64,000 nt of DNA, taken from NCBI RefSeq assembly GCF_021728395.1, contig NZ_JAKKCM010000007.1, positions 17,339 to 81,338 of the forward strand, given 5' to 3'. Source of the stretch: Vibrio sp. J1-1. GTDB taxonomy: Bacteria > Pseudomonadota > Gammaproteobacteria > Enterobacterales > Vibrionaceae. The notes under the pieces were generated by a model, which had not been told where the DNA came from, made no database searches, and saw nothing but the letters and a program-made list of their open reading frames with translations. Positions 47,063 to 55,296 of the stretch are shown piece after piece (position 1 is the first letter of the stretch; every line of letters starts with the position of its first letter). Made by a program: the position numbers and the translations under genes.

Positions 47063-49138
47063 TTATCTGCATTTATTTGGCAGATATTGTCTAATGTACA
47101 TGTCTAAAAGAGAGTTTAACTCTTTGTCGGCTGCATTATGCTTTTGGGGGCTTCTAGCCTTTCTCAGGTGTTTTTCGAGAAACTTAAAGGAAAGTTTAAT
47201 AACTATCTTTCGATGCTCGGAAAACAGTTCTTTCGTCCAATTAAGCTCTCTCCCTTTACTTAGATTACTATCAAAATCCCGACAAATAATGAAAGCAATA
47301 TTGCCATAATCGTTAGCTAAGTACGAGTTGACTTGCCTATATTCCGCCGCACCAAGTTCCCTGTAGTTTTTCACTTCAAATATTACTTGGCGAGACTTGT
47401 AGTCCTGAAGGACCCTCATCCAAAACGCGGACTCTCCTAAGTTAGTTGCAACCATATCTCGTTGCTGTAAAGCATTTTTATTTGGGTGAGCTTCAATATT
47501 TGTCAAGGAGCCTGCAAAAACTATTTTCAGTGCCTTTAGTACCCAGCTTTCGAAATCATATGCGCCTGATTTTCCTTCAGGTATATTTTTAACCTCCTCT
47601 AACAAAGCCCCAATCCGCTGCTTACGTTGGTCATCTGATATTGAGGTCACTTCTATATCGTACTCATCATTGATATCCTCAGCCTCGTCTAACTTAAGTT
47701 CAGCTTGGGTGGTGGATAAAGACAACCAGTAGCAAGGGTGTATTAGTAGCCGTATGTTTTCGGAAAATTCTCTATCAGGATCTTTTCCATCATGGCAAAA
47801 CACGAAGGAAGCTGACTGTTCATTATGAATCCCAATAAATCCAACACTGTACAGTCTTTGAAGAACTTGACTTGAGTTTTCAAAAAGGAATATATCTCTT
47901 TGTTTCTCTCTACCTAAAGAATCTTTCTTTAATACATTAGAAATAAGTTGTAATGCGATGTCCCCGCTAACCTCAGAAGACGAGCCATAAAATGCTGATG
48001 TAAACTCTTCAAGAGATGGAAAGATTTGCTCATACTCCTTATGCAAATCATAAAGTCTATTTTGTGAGATAGTTTTTGCTGTTGACTCAATATCTTCGAG
48101 TATTATCTCTTGCCGACCTTGAGAGTTTGCTCGCAGGAAAGCCTCATTTAGAAGCACTAAAATATCTCTAGGCCTATATAAAGTAAGCTTTAACGCAGCT
48201 CTAAAACCCTCTCTACCTTTTAACTCTCTTGCAGTAAATCGACCCCATATTTTTGTGTTGTTCTCTATATCTACTTCATACGCTACTCTAATTCGATTGC
48301 ACACCAAGTTAAACAAGCTATATTCATCCCAATGAAGTCTAAGAGACTGCCCTTCAATATTTCGAGTAAAATCAGGATCTAATTTGGATATAGCTCGATA
48401 AATATTGTCACGCACAAACGCAAAAGCTACTACCTTCTCTTCTAGCTTAGTTTTTATGTCAATTACTGATTGCACAAACCCATCAATAATAGCCACCCCA
48501 AGGTTATCAGGGCTATAACCTTCATCGAGCCTATCAGCAAAAATGACATATTGAACTTTGGATTTATCAAGAGCATCTAAGATAACTTCTTCTAATAAAT
48601 CCAACTCTAACAAATCAGCTAAATCAGCTATCCGAGATTGCGGTGTTTGTTCCGTCCTAAGCAAAGATTGAAGTTTTTTTCTAATTTTCGAAGAAATATT
48701 TCGGCGCTTAGGGCCCCAACCAGCAATATGGTGAGCTATGGGTTGAGCGTCTAAATTACTCTTAAACTTATAGTGATTAGCTAGGTCGGTCACTACCTCC
48801 ATGTACATAGCGTAACGCCAAGCCATCTTGGTCCCCGCCTTTACATGCAAATAGTTTTCCCCAAAGAGGTTGAATAAGTCTCGCAATCCAATGATTTGCT
48901 CTTCGTCGGGAGAGACGGATAAGGTAATAGTTCTAGGTTTCGACTCCCAATGCTTTTTTAGCTTAAATGCTAATGCACTTTTCCCAGTCCCCCTTCGACC
49001 AACTACTATTGGCCTGTCATAAGATTCAACTAATGCCTTATAATCAGCGGATTCATAGTAAGCAGCCTCAAGCATCCTCGTGTCATTTTCAGCCCGAATA
49101 TCTCCTAAAATATTTCCTTTCACTTTACTATCCTTCAA
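47063..49138 (-). CDS. P-loop ATPase fused to a PD-(D/E)XK-type nuclease domain, defence candidate
   Basis: 691 aa. The N-terminal STAND/KAP-like NTPase has Walker A VVGRRGTGKSALAFKL (about 45-60) and a Walker B-like VQYVIFADRLDEGY (about 195-208). It resembles the 'Sll1717 family' P-loop ATPases. The C-terminal ~150 residues look like a restriction-endonuclease fold: RDMVATN followed by VIFEVKNYRE (E-x-K, about 585-594). A helical region of ~350 residues separates the two. An ATPase sensor joined to a nuclease in one gene is a common anti-phage layout. It is monocistronic on the minus strand with its own terminator. Its exact system is not recognised. Confidence 0.75.
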   Translation of the reverse strand: MKDSKVKGNILGDIRAENDTRMLEAAYYESADYKALVESYDRPIVVGRRGTGKSALAFKLKKHWESKPRTITLSVSPDEEQIIGLRDLFNLFGENYLHVKAGTKMAWRYAMYMEVVTDLANHYKFKSNLDAQPIAHHIAGWGPKRRNISSKIRKKLQSLLRTEQTPQSRIADLADLLELDLLEEVILDALDKSKVQYVIFADRLDEGYSPDNLGVAIIDGFVQSVIDIKTKLEEKVVAFAFVRDNIYRAISKLDPDFTRNIEGQSLRLHWDEYSLFNLVCNRIRVAYEVDIENNTKIWGRFTARELKGREGFRAALKLTLYRPRDILVLLNEAFLRANSQGRQEIILEDIESTAKTISQNRLYDLHKEYEQIFPSLEEFTSAFYGSSSEVSGDIALQLISNVLKKDSLGREKQRDIFLFENSSQVLQRLYSVGFIGIHNEQSASFVFCHDGKDPDREFSENIRLLIHPCYWLSLSTTQAELKLDEAEDINDEYDIEVTSISDDQRKQRIGALLEEVKNIPEGKSGAYDFESWVLKALKIVFAGSLTNIEAHPNKNALQQRDMVATNLGESAFWMRVLQDYKSRQVIFEVKNYRELGAAEYRQVNSYLANDYGNIAFIICRDFDSNLSKGRELNWTKELFSEHRKIVIKLSFKFLEKHLRKARSPQKHNAADKELNSLLDMYIRQYLPNKCR

Positions 49139-49676
49139 AGCCTTAACGCTGCATCTATTGTTTTAAGACAATATCAAAACTGTTGAACAAGTTCGATTAA
49201 AGTCTTCTACTGAAATTTGCAACCTTGAAGCAGTTAACAGTCTGTATTCGGACTAGAAATCTCACTACGATTTAACTCTCTAGCCACAGAACTCAAATTT
49301 TAGTACAAAGTTAGTTAGACCTTATAATAAGCTTAATTACTCTGCTGAAAGGCCTGTTTAAAGCTAAATTATAAAATCCCGCCTTAAGTCATATCGGGAA
49401 GATCTGCGCTTTTGTAACAAGGTAATTTATAGGTTAGAAATGTGCGGGAGCTTCCGATGGCTTAGAGATAGACCACTACACTCGGCGAACCAACCAATGG
49501 GCAAGTGCGTTTTAGGTAGTTGCAAAGGATTTATTCCTAGTTGCCAACACTTTTTGGACAAAGACGTATTTGCCATGATCTCTACCAGCACACCTCGGGA
49601 AAAAAGTGTTTTTGCGCAATTGCTAATTTAACAAAATTAAAATTATCTACAGTATGGCAAAATCGTTTAGTACACC
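49139..49676. other. Long AT-rich gap in the island
   Basis: No convincing gene. A 63-codon plus-strand frame at 49440-49631 has several cysteines (KCVLGSCKGFIPSCQHF) and GGTTAG upstream, but no recognisable family. The left part should hold the promoter of the ATPase-nuclease gene. Confidence 0.45.
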
Positions 49677-49955
49677 TTATGAGAGCTGCTCTGCTAGAAC
49701 AAATTTTATATCTGATTTTTCTCGTTCAAATAACGTTTTAACCGAATCCCAAAATTCAATTTTATCATCGAGTTGTGATTCAATCGTTATTACTCCATCC
49801 ACTTCTTGAATAGAAGTTATTGAAGTAACTAATATCAAATCATCAATGAGACAGTTGTAATGCTCTTCAAAATTATCTTGATTCGTATTAGGAAATGGAC
49901 AATCAAAGCCAACATCTTCAATTACTGGTTTTCTAACTGTAATCCGGTACTTCAT
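49677..49955 (-). CDS. Small acidic protein, unknown
   Basis: 92 aa, with an excellent ribosome site (AAGGAG, 5 bases before the ATG), so it is likely real. The sequence alternates beta-type segments (YRITVRKPVIEDVGFDCPF, LILVTSITSIQEVDGVITIES). It has no membrane segment or known motif. It lies downstream of the DUF4145-like gene on the same strand (106-base gap), so the two may be co-expressed. Confidence 0.65.
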   Translation of the reverse strand: MKYRITVRKPVIEDVGFDCPFPNTNQDNFEEHYNCLIDDLILVTSITSIQEVDGVITIESQLDDKIEFWDSVKTLFEREKSDIKFVLAEQLS

Positions 49956-50061
49956 GTAATCTCCTTATGCATAGCGCAAAGCTCAGTGGCACGCACATCG
50001 AACTCGCAATAGACTCATAACGTCAGACGCAATGTATTGCGAGTCACTCTTGAATAGTTCT

Positions 50062-50694
50062 TTATGCCTTGTTATCTCGTTTGTAAACAGCATCAATAGC
50101 CCCTTGTGGCAGGCCACCGAATAAACTATCAACATGCTTCGGTTGGGTAATTTGATTGTCTACGATGAGGTTAACTAGTCCAAAAAGTACATTGACTGTC
50201 TGTGGGTCATCATCTAGCGATAACTCCCCCGGATGAACGGCATTATTGCCAACTACCCGAACATAATCTAGAGCTTGCTGAACTCTAACAGGCAGACCAT
50301 GTTCAACTAATTTTCCAATATCTTTATTAATATTCTTTCCATCACCACCTAAATGCGTCATAAGTTCCTGAATGCATAATCGTAAAAGTGCAGCAGCACC
50401 TCTGGGCGAGTTTACTGCAATTTCCCGAGCTTCCAAATATACTTCCCGGCACTCTTCTGGCATATCTTCATTAGGCAATGGAGCAGATAACAACGAAGGA
50501 TAGATCATTTTTTTCGGATACCCATTTTCACCATCAAGCCAAATGGACACTCTAGAGCATCGATGGCAAATGGCTGATTTTGCGGATATATAATAACCAT
50601 TACGGCGCAATTCATCCCAATGCATCGCAGCATACGCATTACAATGGGGACATGTAAAAGCGTCTTTACCCAATTCAGGACTTTCATAACTCAT
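50062..50694 (-). CDS. DUF4145-like protein with zinc ribbon
   Basis: 210 aa. The N-terminus has two CxxC pairs, CPHCNAYAAMHWDELR...ICHRCSRVSIW (about 14-52), a zinc ribbon. The C-terminal ~120 residues are helical and match the DUF4145 pattern (REIAVNSPRGAAALLRLCIQELMTHLG, then VVGNNAVHPGELSLDD). DUF4145 domains are often found with restriction or nucleotide-targeting systems and in islands; their role is unknown. GGAAAATG precedes the start. Confidence 0.8.
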   Translation of the reverse strand: MSYESPELGKDAFTCPHCNAYAAMHWDELRRNGYYISAKSAICHRCSRVSIWLDGENGYPKKMIYPSLLSAPLPNEDMPEECREVYLEAREIAVNSPRGAAALLRLCIQELMTHLGGDGKNINKDIGKLVEHGLPVRVQQALDYVRVVGNNAVHPGELSLDDDPQTVNVLFGLVNLIVDNQITQPKHVDSLFGGLPQGAIDAVYKRDNKA

Positions 50695-50919
50695 AAATCC
50701 ATTTTCCTATAATTCTGTGAAGTCATTGAATAGCCACTCAATTGATTGGCAACTTAATTTATTCTAAAAGTATTAGATTAAATAAGTCAAAGGAGTACTT
50801 CAGGAACTTCGGAACTGAATAATTTCAACAAACGAAGGGGGAAGATGGGTTGACGTAAAAATTAAACTCCTGAGAGCTAGACTGACAATAAAAATAAACA
50901 ACTAAAACAGGTGAATACC

Positions 50920-51126
50920 ATGATGATAATATATCAGTGTGATAACGTAATAACTGTTACTGATGATTTACTCGTTTATATCGACACCCCATTTACTGAC
51001 CGAACTTTAGATTTAAAAAATAGTGATGTTATAGAAGATCTCAAAGAAACGCTGCATGATTGCAATGAGAGCTTGGATTGGCTCACCGATTTCTTGAAAG
51101 AAAAATATCCAGAATGGTTCATCTAA
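50920..51126 (+). CDS. Small acidic protein, unknown
   Basis: 68 aa from the ATG at 50920, preceded by ACAGGTGA. A GTG at 50911 is a possible earlier start. It reads MMIIYQCDNVITVTDDLL, then LKETLHDCNESLDWLTDFLKEKYPEWFI, acidic and amphipathic. There is no family I recognise. It is flanked by intergenic sequence on both sides. Confidence 0.5.
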   Translation: MMIIYQCDNVITVTDDLLVYIDTPFTDRTLDLKNSDVIEDLKETLHDCNESLDWLTDFLKEKYPEWFI

Positions 51127-51347
51127 AACCGAATCTAACTATAGAAATAAGGGGGGAAATACCACCAATGATAGCGGCAACACGTCTCTCGACAAAAGTT
51201 TGTCAGCGCTTTTACTAAATGAGCAATTCATAAATAGATACAAGTATGAAAAGTCGTTTAACTCAGTGTCCAGTTTTGATTGTGCCACTCCGTTTGATCT
51301 GCTCCAGCAATACTGGGGGCTGTCCAACATTTTTTTATGTTCAAAGT

Positions 51348-51809
51348 TTAGCCTTTATGTTTATGGCACAAAGCGGGTGGAAGCTTAGCATTGAGTTGCT
51401 CAAGAACAGCCAACAATTTAGAGTCTGATTCTGGGTAAGGACTAGCAAATTGTTGAATCTCAATCCACTGTTTATCTTGCCCATCCACAATATATTCCTC
51501 CACATCGTCAACTAATATGACTTTCTCTATTTTAACATTAGGAATAAAACTCAGATTTTTCTTATTACCACTCCAATGAATGTATTCTATTGAGGAGAAC
51601 CAGTTTGGAGCATAACCCTCTGATACCAATAAATTCGAAATTTGTCGAAACCGTGGTTCACTTACAGTAGTAAACACAACAACACGATCAGTGATTTCAC
51701 GACATCCATTCAAAAATACATATAGATCCGGTCTAGGGATTTGGCTAATTGCATTGGAGATCAACGTCCCCTCAAGATCCAGAGCTATAACCTCAATATC
51801 ATGTACCAT
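51348..51809 (-). CDS. HAD-family hydrolase
   Basis: 153 aa. Motif I is ALDLEGTLISN (DxExT, Asp near 10), motif II FTT in VVVFTTVSEPRF, and motif III-IV in NLSFIP...VILVDDVEEYI. In motif I the usual DxDGT is DLEGT, so the second Asp is replaced by Glu. That is tolerated in NIF-type and some phosphatase HADs but may alter activity. It resembles the CTD-phosphatase/NIF-like subgroup by size. No regulator is adjacent. Confidence 0.75.
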   Translation of the reverse strand: MVHDIEVIALDLEGTLISNAISQIPRPDLYVFLNGCREITDRVVVFTTVSEPRFRQISNLLVSEGYAPNWFSSIEYIHWSGNKKNLSFIPNVKIEKVILVDDVEEYIVDGQDKQWIEIQQFASPYPESDSKLLAVLEQLNAKLPPALCHKHKG

Positions 51810-51818
51810 AAATTGTTA

Positions 51819-52027
51819 CTCTGATTTTAACGCCTTCACGCTGCGCCAAGAAGAACTAAAACAATACTTTGCTAACCCTGACCGCGAGTATTACCTCGCC
51901 CCTGAAGGTTACACAGCTAATAGAGCTTGAGCAGCGTGATTACTACAAAGAGACAAATATTTGGGTTACCTACAAGGGACAGGAGCTCGTTGGAAGCTCC
52001 TGTTTGCCCCATCATGATTTCATCTAA
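51819..52027 (+). pseudogene. Frameshifted gene fragment
   Basis: One frame reads SDFNAFTLRQEELKQYFAN, continuing PDREYYLAPEGYTA. A one-base shift then continues LIELEQRDYYKETNIWVTYKG and ends GSSCLPHHDFI at a stop at 52025. Both halves look like coding sequence, so this is the tail of an interrupted gene. The family is not identified. The rest of the 51810-52120 gap shows nothing. Confidence 0.45.
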
Positions 52028-52120
52028 GGCATTTCTTTAAGTTTACGGGCGAACTCGAAGAGCCAACAACGGGAAAAGGAATATCTATGTGTTACCTAAA
52101 TTCCTCTAGTTTTGGTGGTA

Positions 52121-53359
52121 TCAACTCCGTTCTTTTATGGTGCTTTTCATATTAGCTTGCTGCGAAATTCGCTTAGGTGCAACTCCTTTTATAAGGCACG
52201 GGACTGTAAAAGCTTCATTTATATTACCCGCCGATTGTACTGGTATTTTGTTACCATCCTCGTCTTTTCTGAAGCGAGCCACTCGACGAACGCTTACCTT
52301 GTTGCCAACCACAGGAATTCCTAAATGCAAGTTCCAGCCTTTGAATATAGCGGACAACTTACAAAGCAATGAGTAAGAGCTAGATTCATGAATTAATGAC
52401 TGAAGATAATTGCGAACTTGGTATTCAATATCGTCTTCGGACTCTAGACCCAGTGATGAAATTATACGAGTTAAATAGGTTTCCGGAGATAGGGGTAACG
52501 ATTGATTTTGCGGAGCATCCTTTAGCTTTTGCTTTATCAAACAGTGTGCAAATGCGTAGATTGCTTCTGATGCTTGGCTTTCAAGTTTATGTCGTTTAAC
52601 AACTTTCGCTACAAAATCCACTGATAATGCAAGTTCCTCGTTTTTCTCAACATAAGCTAATATTTCAGCAGGCTGAAAAGAAGTTCCTTGAGTACCTCGA
52701 AACGCATAAGGGTTAGACGTAATTTCGAACGCTTTCGATAGCATAGCTACACGAGACAATACGTTTGCATTCACCTTGACGCCTGCCATTTCTAAAACTT
52801 GAGATCGTGAACGCATATTACCGACATCGATATGGGCAAATGATAGTGCATCAGTAACGCCATAAGTTACTGGTGCAATAAAACCTACCCCAGCTTCATA
52901 TGATGCCTCTAGGCGATGATGTCCATTTAGTATCTCCCCGTCATCAGAAATGATAATCGGCTCACCAGTCAAACACCATTGTCCACTTTTCATATCCTCA
53001 GCATATTTTTTTACCTTTGCCCTGCTCAGCTTTCGATTTTTGTTTTTCGTATTGATCGCACCTCTTTGAGAAAACTTAAGCATGTCTCTAGCAAGCTGAG
53101 GAGTAATATAGAGAACGATATGCCTTAAAGTGGTTTGTACAGACCTAAGCCCCGAGTAATAGCGAGCTTTTGATTTAAAAATATCCTCTACTTTATCCGA
53201 GGAAAGCACAGTTGTCGCTGCATTCACTAACCGCTTTGAGCTTGCAAGATAGCTGGTACTTTCCTTGTCTTCATATCGTTCGACCAAGCTATCAACGATG
53301 GATGTTTCCAAGTCTTCATCTGATATCTCGTCGGAACTATTTATTTTTTTATTTACCAT
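52121..53359 (-). CDS. ParB/sulfiredoxin-fold protein
   Basis: 412 aa. Residues ~78-165 carry a ParB-like nuclease/CTPase-fold core: LYITPQLARDMLKF, KVKKYAEDMKSGQWCLTGEPIIISDDGEILNGHHRLEASYEAG, with the box GHHRLEA at 146-152. The C-terminal 230 residues are helical and not recognised. Such proteins occur on phages and islands as regulators or nucleases. It diverges from the 400-aa gene over a shared 150-base promoter region containing a long inverted repeat. Confidence 0.75.
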   Translation of the reverse strand: MVNKKINSSDEISDEDLETSIVDSLVERYEDKESTSYLASSKRLVNAATTVLSSDKVEDIFKSKARYYSGLRSVQTTLRHIVLYITPQLARDMLKFSQRGAINTKNKNRKLSRAKVKKYAEDMKSGQWCLTGEPIIISDDGEILNGHHRLEASYEAGVGFIAPVTYGVTDALSFAHIDVGNMRSRSQVLEMAGVKVNANVLSRVAMLSKAFEITSNPYAFRGTQGTSFQPAEILAYVEKNEELALSVDFVAKVVKRHKLESQASEAIYAFAHCLIKQKLKDAPQNQSLPLSPETYLTRIISSLGLESEDDIEYQVRNYLQSLIHESSSYSLLCKLSAIFKGWNLHLGIPVVGNKVSVRRVARFRKDEDGNKIPVQSAGNINEAFTVPCLIKGVAPKRISQQANMKSTIKERS

Positions 53360-53442
53360 ATGGTAGCCCTCTTTGTTGCCACAAAATTATTGCCGAAAAA
53401 CACTTTGAGATTGGTTGGTAATTAAGATTAACGACATTTATT

Positions 53443-53470
53443 ATTGATCCGACATGCACGTCGGATCAAT
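53443..53470. promoter_or_regulatory. Inverted repeat with T-run in the divergent promoter region
   Basis: ATTGATCCGAC / GTCGGATCAAT is a perfect 11-bp inverted repeat with a 6-base loop, followed on the plus strand by TTTTATTTTT. It lies 40 bases before the 400-aa gene. It could be an operator for either gene, or a transcription attenuator ahead of the plus-strand gene. Confidence 0.6.
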
Positions 53471-53519
53471 TTTTATTTTTGATTTAGACTTCGAAAGTTA
53501 GGTAAATGGATGAAAAAAC

Positions 53520-54722
53520 TTGAAACTTTCAGAAAAAAAAATTAGCGGGATACTGCTCTCATCGGGAGAGCGAACAATAAAAACTCTTATTACTACAATG
53601 CCAATTGTTGAAGTTAGCTCTTACTTTTCTGTCGGTAGTTTTTTACCTGAATTAAAGTGGGTTGCCGATGCTGCCATTAACACAACAAATGCTGACAAGG
53701 TTCAATCAATCCAAACTGAGCTAGAAAAGCTAGGGTCCTGTGACGCTACAATCGCACCATTAACACTGACGTTTGCTGTTATGGGAAAACCTAACCTTCA
53801 AGGAGATTGTGGCGGAATGTCTTCTTTGGAGTACGATTCGTCGGAAGCTTTTATTGTTGGCAACGTATTGAGCTTGGTTGCTATATGTAAAATATTGGGG
53901 CTTAAAACGTTTCTATTTAGCTCAAGGCTCAGTATTAAAGAGGCGAATTCTAAGAGTGAATTTAGACAGCGTTTAGCGATGGAGAGTATTGAGGTTCGTG
54001 TAATTTTTGATGATCAGCTAGGTTTGACTAGTGATGAGGTGATTGAACTATTTAAGCAGAACCGTCTTTTCGATTCTTCAATGAGTTTACCTCACCTTAC
54101 GGATGGCAAACGTGTTCTATCCGACGAAGATTATCCAATAAAGCCTTTCATTGAACAAGTGATCAGTGAAACGAAAATGCAGTCTTATGGCGGCGTAAAG
54201 TTTGATGCAAAACACATAAAGGTTTCAGATCGCTATATCACGACGCAATACGTTTTGTTTAAAATGATCGTCGGTGCCGTCGCAGGTATTGGAACACAAG
54301 AGTACAGTAAAATGTCAAAGGATCTCACTCTAGCAACCGGAGAAAACCTGACCTCCGCACTTTCTAAAGGATATGTTGATTTTATCATCACCTTCTTCAA
54401 AGAGTGGCTTGAATCTCAGAAGAACGCATTTATACGTAATCGCTCAGGATACCAATTGTCACCGCAAGTTTGGCAAGCTTTAGGTTTAACGATACATCAG
54501 CTAGTTTCCGATGGGGCTTCAAAAGAGCAGTTAAAAGTAGCGGGTAAAGTTCTGGGTCAGTTAGACTACAGTAAAAGCGCTAAACATTGGAATGAATGCT
54601 CTGTTATGGAATTGGATTCCAAAGGGAGACTGTACAAAAATGCTGCTAACTCAACACGCCAATTTAGAGTTGGGCTATTTGAGTATTTTTTAGATGTATT
54701 GAAAACAGCAGAGAATGAATAG
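53520..54722 (+). CDS. DndB/DGQHR-like protein with degenerate motif
   Basis: 400 aa. The pattern of a DndB-type domain is discernible: LTLTFAVMGKPNLQG, then YDSSEAFIVGNVLSLVAICKIL (about 105-126), where the DGQHRxxAI signature of DndB would lie but reads GNVLSLVAI. It is followed by IEVRVIFDDQLGLTSDEVIELFKQNR, matching the 'IF.DLN' part. The DGQHR residues are lost, so catalysis is unlikely. The annotated TTG start has no ribosome site. Ten bases earlier an ATG with AGGTAAATGG opens MKKLETFRKK in another frame, separated by a run of nine A. The true start is therefore uncertain. Confidence 0.55.
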   Translation: MKLSEKKISGILLSSGERTIKTLITTMPIVEVSSYFSVGSFLPELKWVADAAINTTNADKVQSIQTELEKLGSCDATIAPLTLTFAVMGKPNLQGDCGGMSSLEYDSSEAFIVGNVLSLVAICKILGLKTFLFSSRLSIKEANSKSEFRQRLAMESIEVRVIFDDQLGLTSDEVIELFKQNRLFDSSMSLPHLTDGKRVLSDEDYPIKPFIEQVISETKMQSYGGVKFDAKHIKVSDRYITTQYVLFKMIVGAVAGIGTQEYSKMSKDLTLATGENLTSALSKGYVDFIITFFKEWLESQKNAFIRNRSGYQLSPQVWQALGLTIHQLVSDGASKEQLKVAGKVLGQLDYSKSAKHWNECSVMELDSKGRLYKNAANSTRQFRVGLFEYFLDVLKTAENE

Positions 54723-54862
54723 TAGCTCTTTATTTACGTGTATAAGTCAGGTCTACCTGTCATTTTACTCAAGGATAAGTAAGCAGATATTGGGTGATTG
54801 CTTTCAATAAATATATGTGCGCTGTAAGCCATCACATCTGCTGGCGCACGATAATTTGGGGC

Positions 54863-54900
54863 AAAAAAAAACGGCGCAGCAATAACAATTGCTACACCGT
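54863..54900 (-). terminator. Terminator of the island tRNA-Arg
   Basis: ACGGTGTAGCAAT / ATTGCTGCGCCGT stem (13 bp with two G-U pairs, TGTT loop) followed on the minus strand by TTTTTTTTT. It lies just beyond the tRNA 3' end. Confidence 0.85.
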
Positions 54901-54908
54901 CATGTGTA

Positions 54909-55265
54909 TGGCGTCCCCAGTAGGATTCGAACCTACGACCACATGCTTAGCTTACCACCACAGTTTTCACTGCCACCCTAAAGTGTTTGTAGTCTGGACT
55001 ATATCATCACCATTGAAACCTATTTCTAGGAAATCCGAAGATTTTACACTTTAGGTGGAGGGCGCTAGTGATGTATTACGCAATGAGTTCGCATTGCACC
55101 ATCTAGTCTCTGCACCGTCTCTACACGCCTGTAGAGCTTGGCTCAAGATTGCCACCGCCATTACGCGCTGAGGTTTCCTTGAATTCACCCTCTGCACTGT
55201 AGAGGTTTCCCAATACAGGCTCCTTTCTTAAAGGCACGTGCTCTATCCAACTGAGCTATGGGGAC
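54909..55265 (-). tRNA. tRNA-Arg(UCU) interrupted by a group I intron
   Basis: Exon 1 at 55231-55265 (35 nt) reads from GTCCCCA through GAGCACGTGCCTT. Exon 2 at 54909-54950 (42 nt) reads from CTAAGCATG to GGGGAC and GCCA. Spliced, they form a normal 77-nt tRNA: acceptor GTCCCCA/TGGGGAC, anticodon arm CGTGC-CTTCTAA-GCATG with anticodon TCT, and a T-loop of TTCGAAT. The junction falls between positions 34 and 35. It differs from the split host argU in its acceptor and anticodon stems, so it is an independent gene brought by the island. It is likely transcribed from the argU promoter at 55459-55486. Confidence 0.85.
54951..55230 (-). ncRNA. Group I intron (IC3-like) in tRNA-Arg anticodon loop
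   Basis: 280 nt, without an ORF. All four conserved elements occur in order on the minus strand. P is AATTCAAGGAAACC (55172-55185) and Q is AATCTTGAGCC (55140-55150). R is GTGCAGAGACTA (55104-55115) and S is GATATAGTCCAGACT (54991-55005). The intron ends with G (54951), the last-residue G required for splicing. Exon 1 ends in U, and a GGAGCC guide segment near the intron start can pair U with G at the splice site. Insertion after base 34 matches the cyanobacterial tRNA-Leu(UAA) introns, which the sequence closely resembles. Confidence 0.88.
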
Positions 55266-55296
55266 TAATTTTTTAACGTTATCACATTTAAAAAAT

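Noticed and set aside
49440-49631. 63-codon Cys-containing ORF in the island gap
   Set aside because: No family, weak start context, and no operon partner. Noted only in the gap entry.
52121-54722. DNA phosphorothioation (dnd) locus
   Set aside because: Only DndB-like and ParB-like proteins are present; no DndA, C, D or E counterparts were seen.
54794-55054. 86-codon plus-strand ORF
   Set aside because: It overlaps the tRNA exon, terminator and intron on the other strand; the reading frame is chance.
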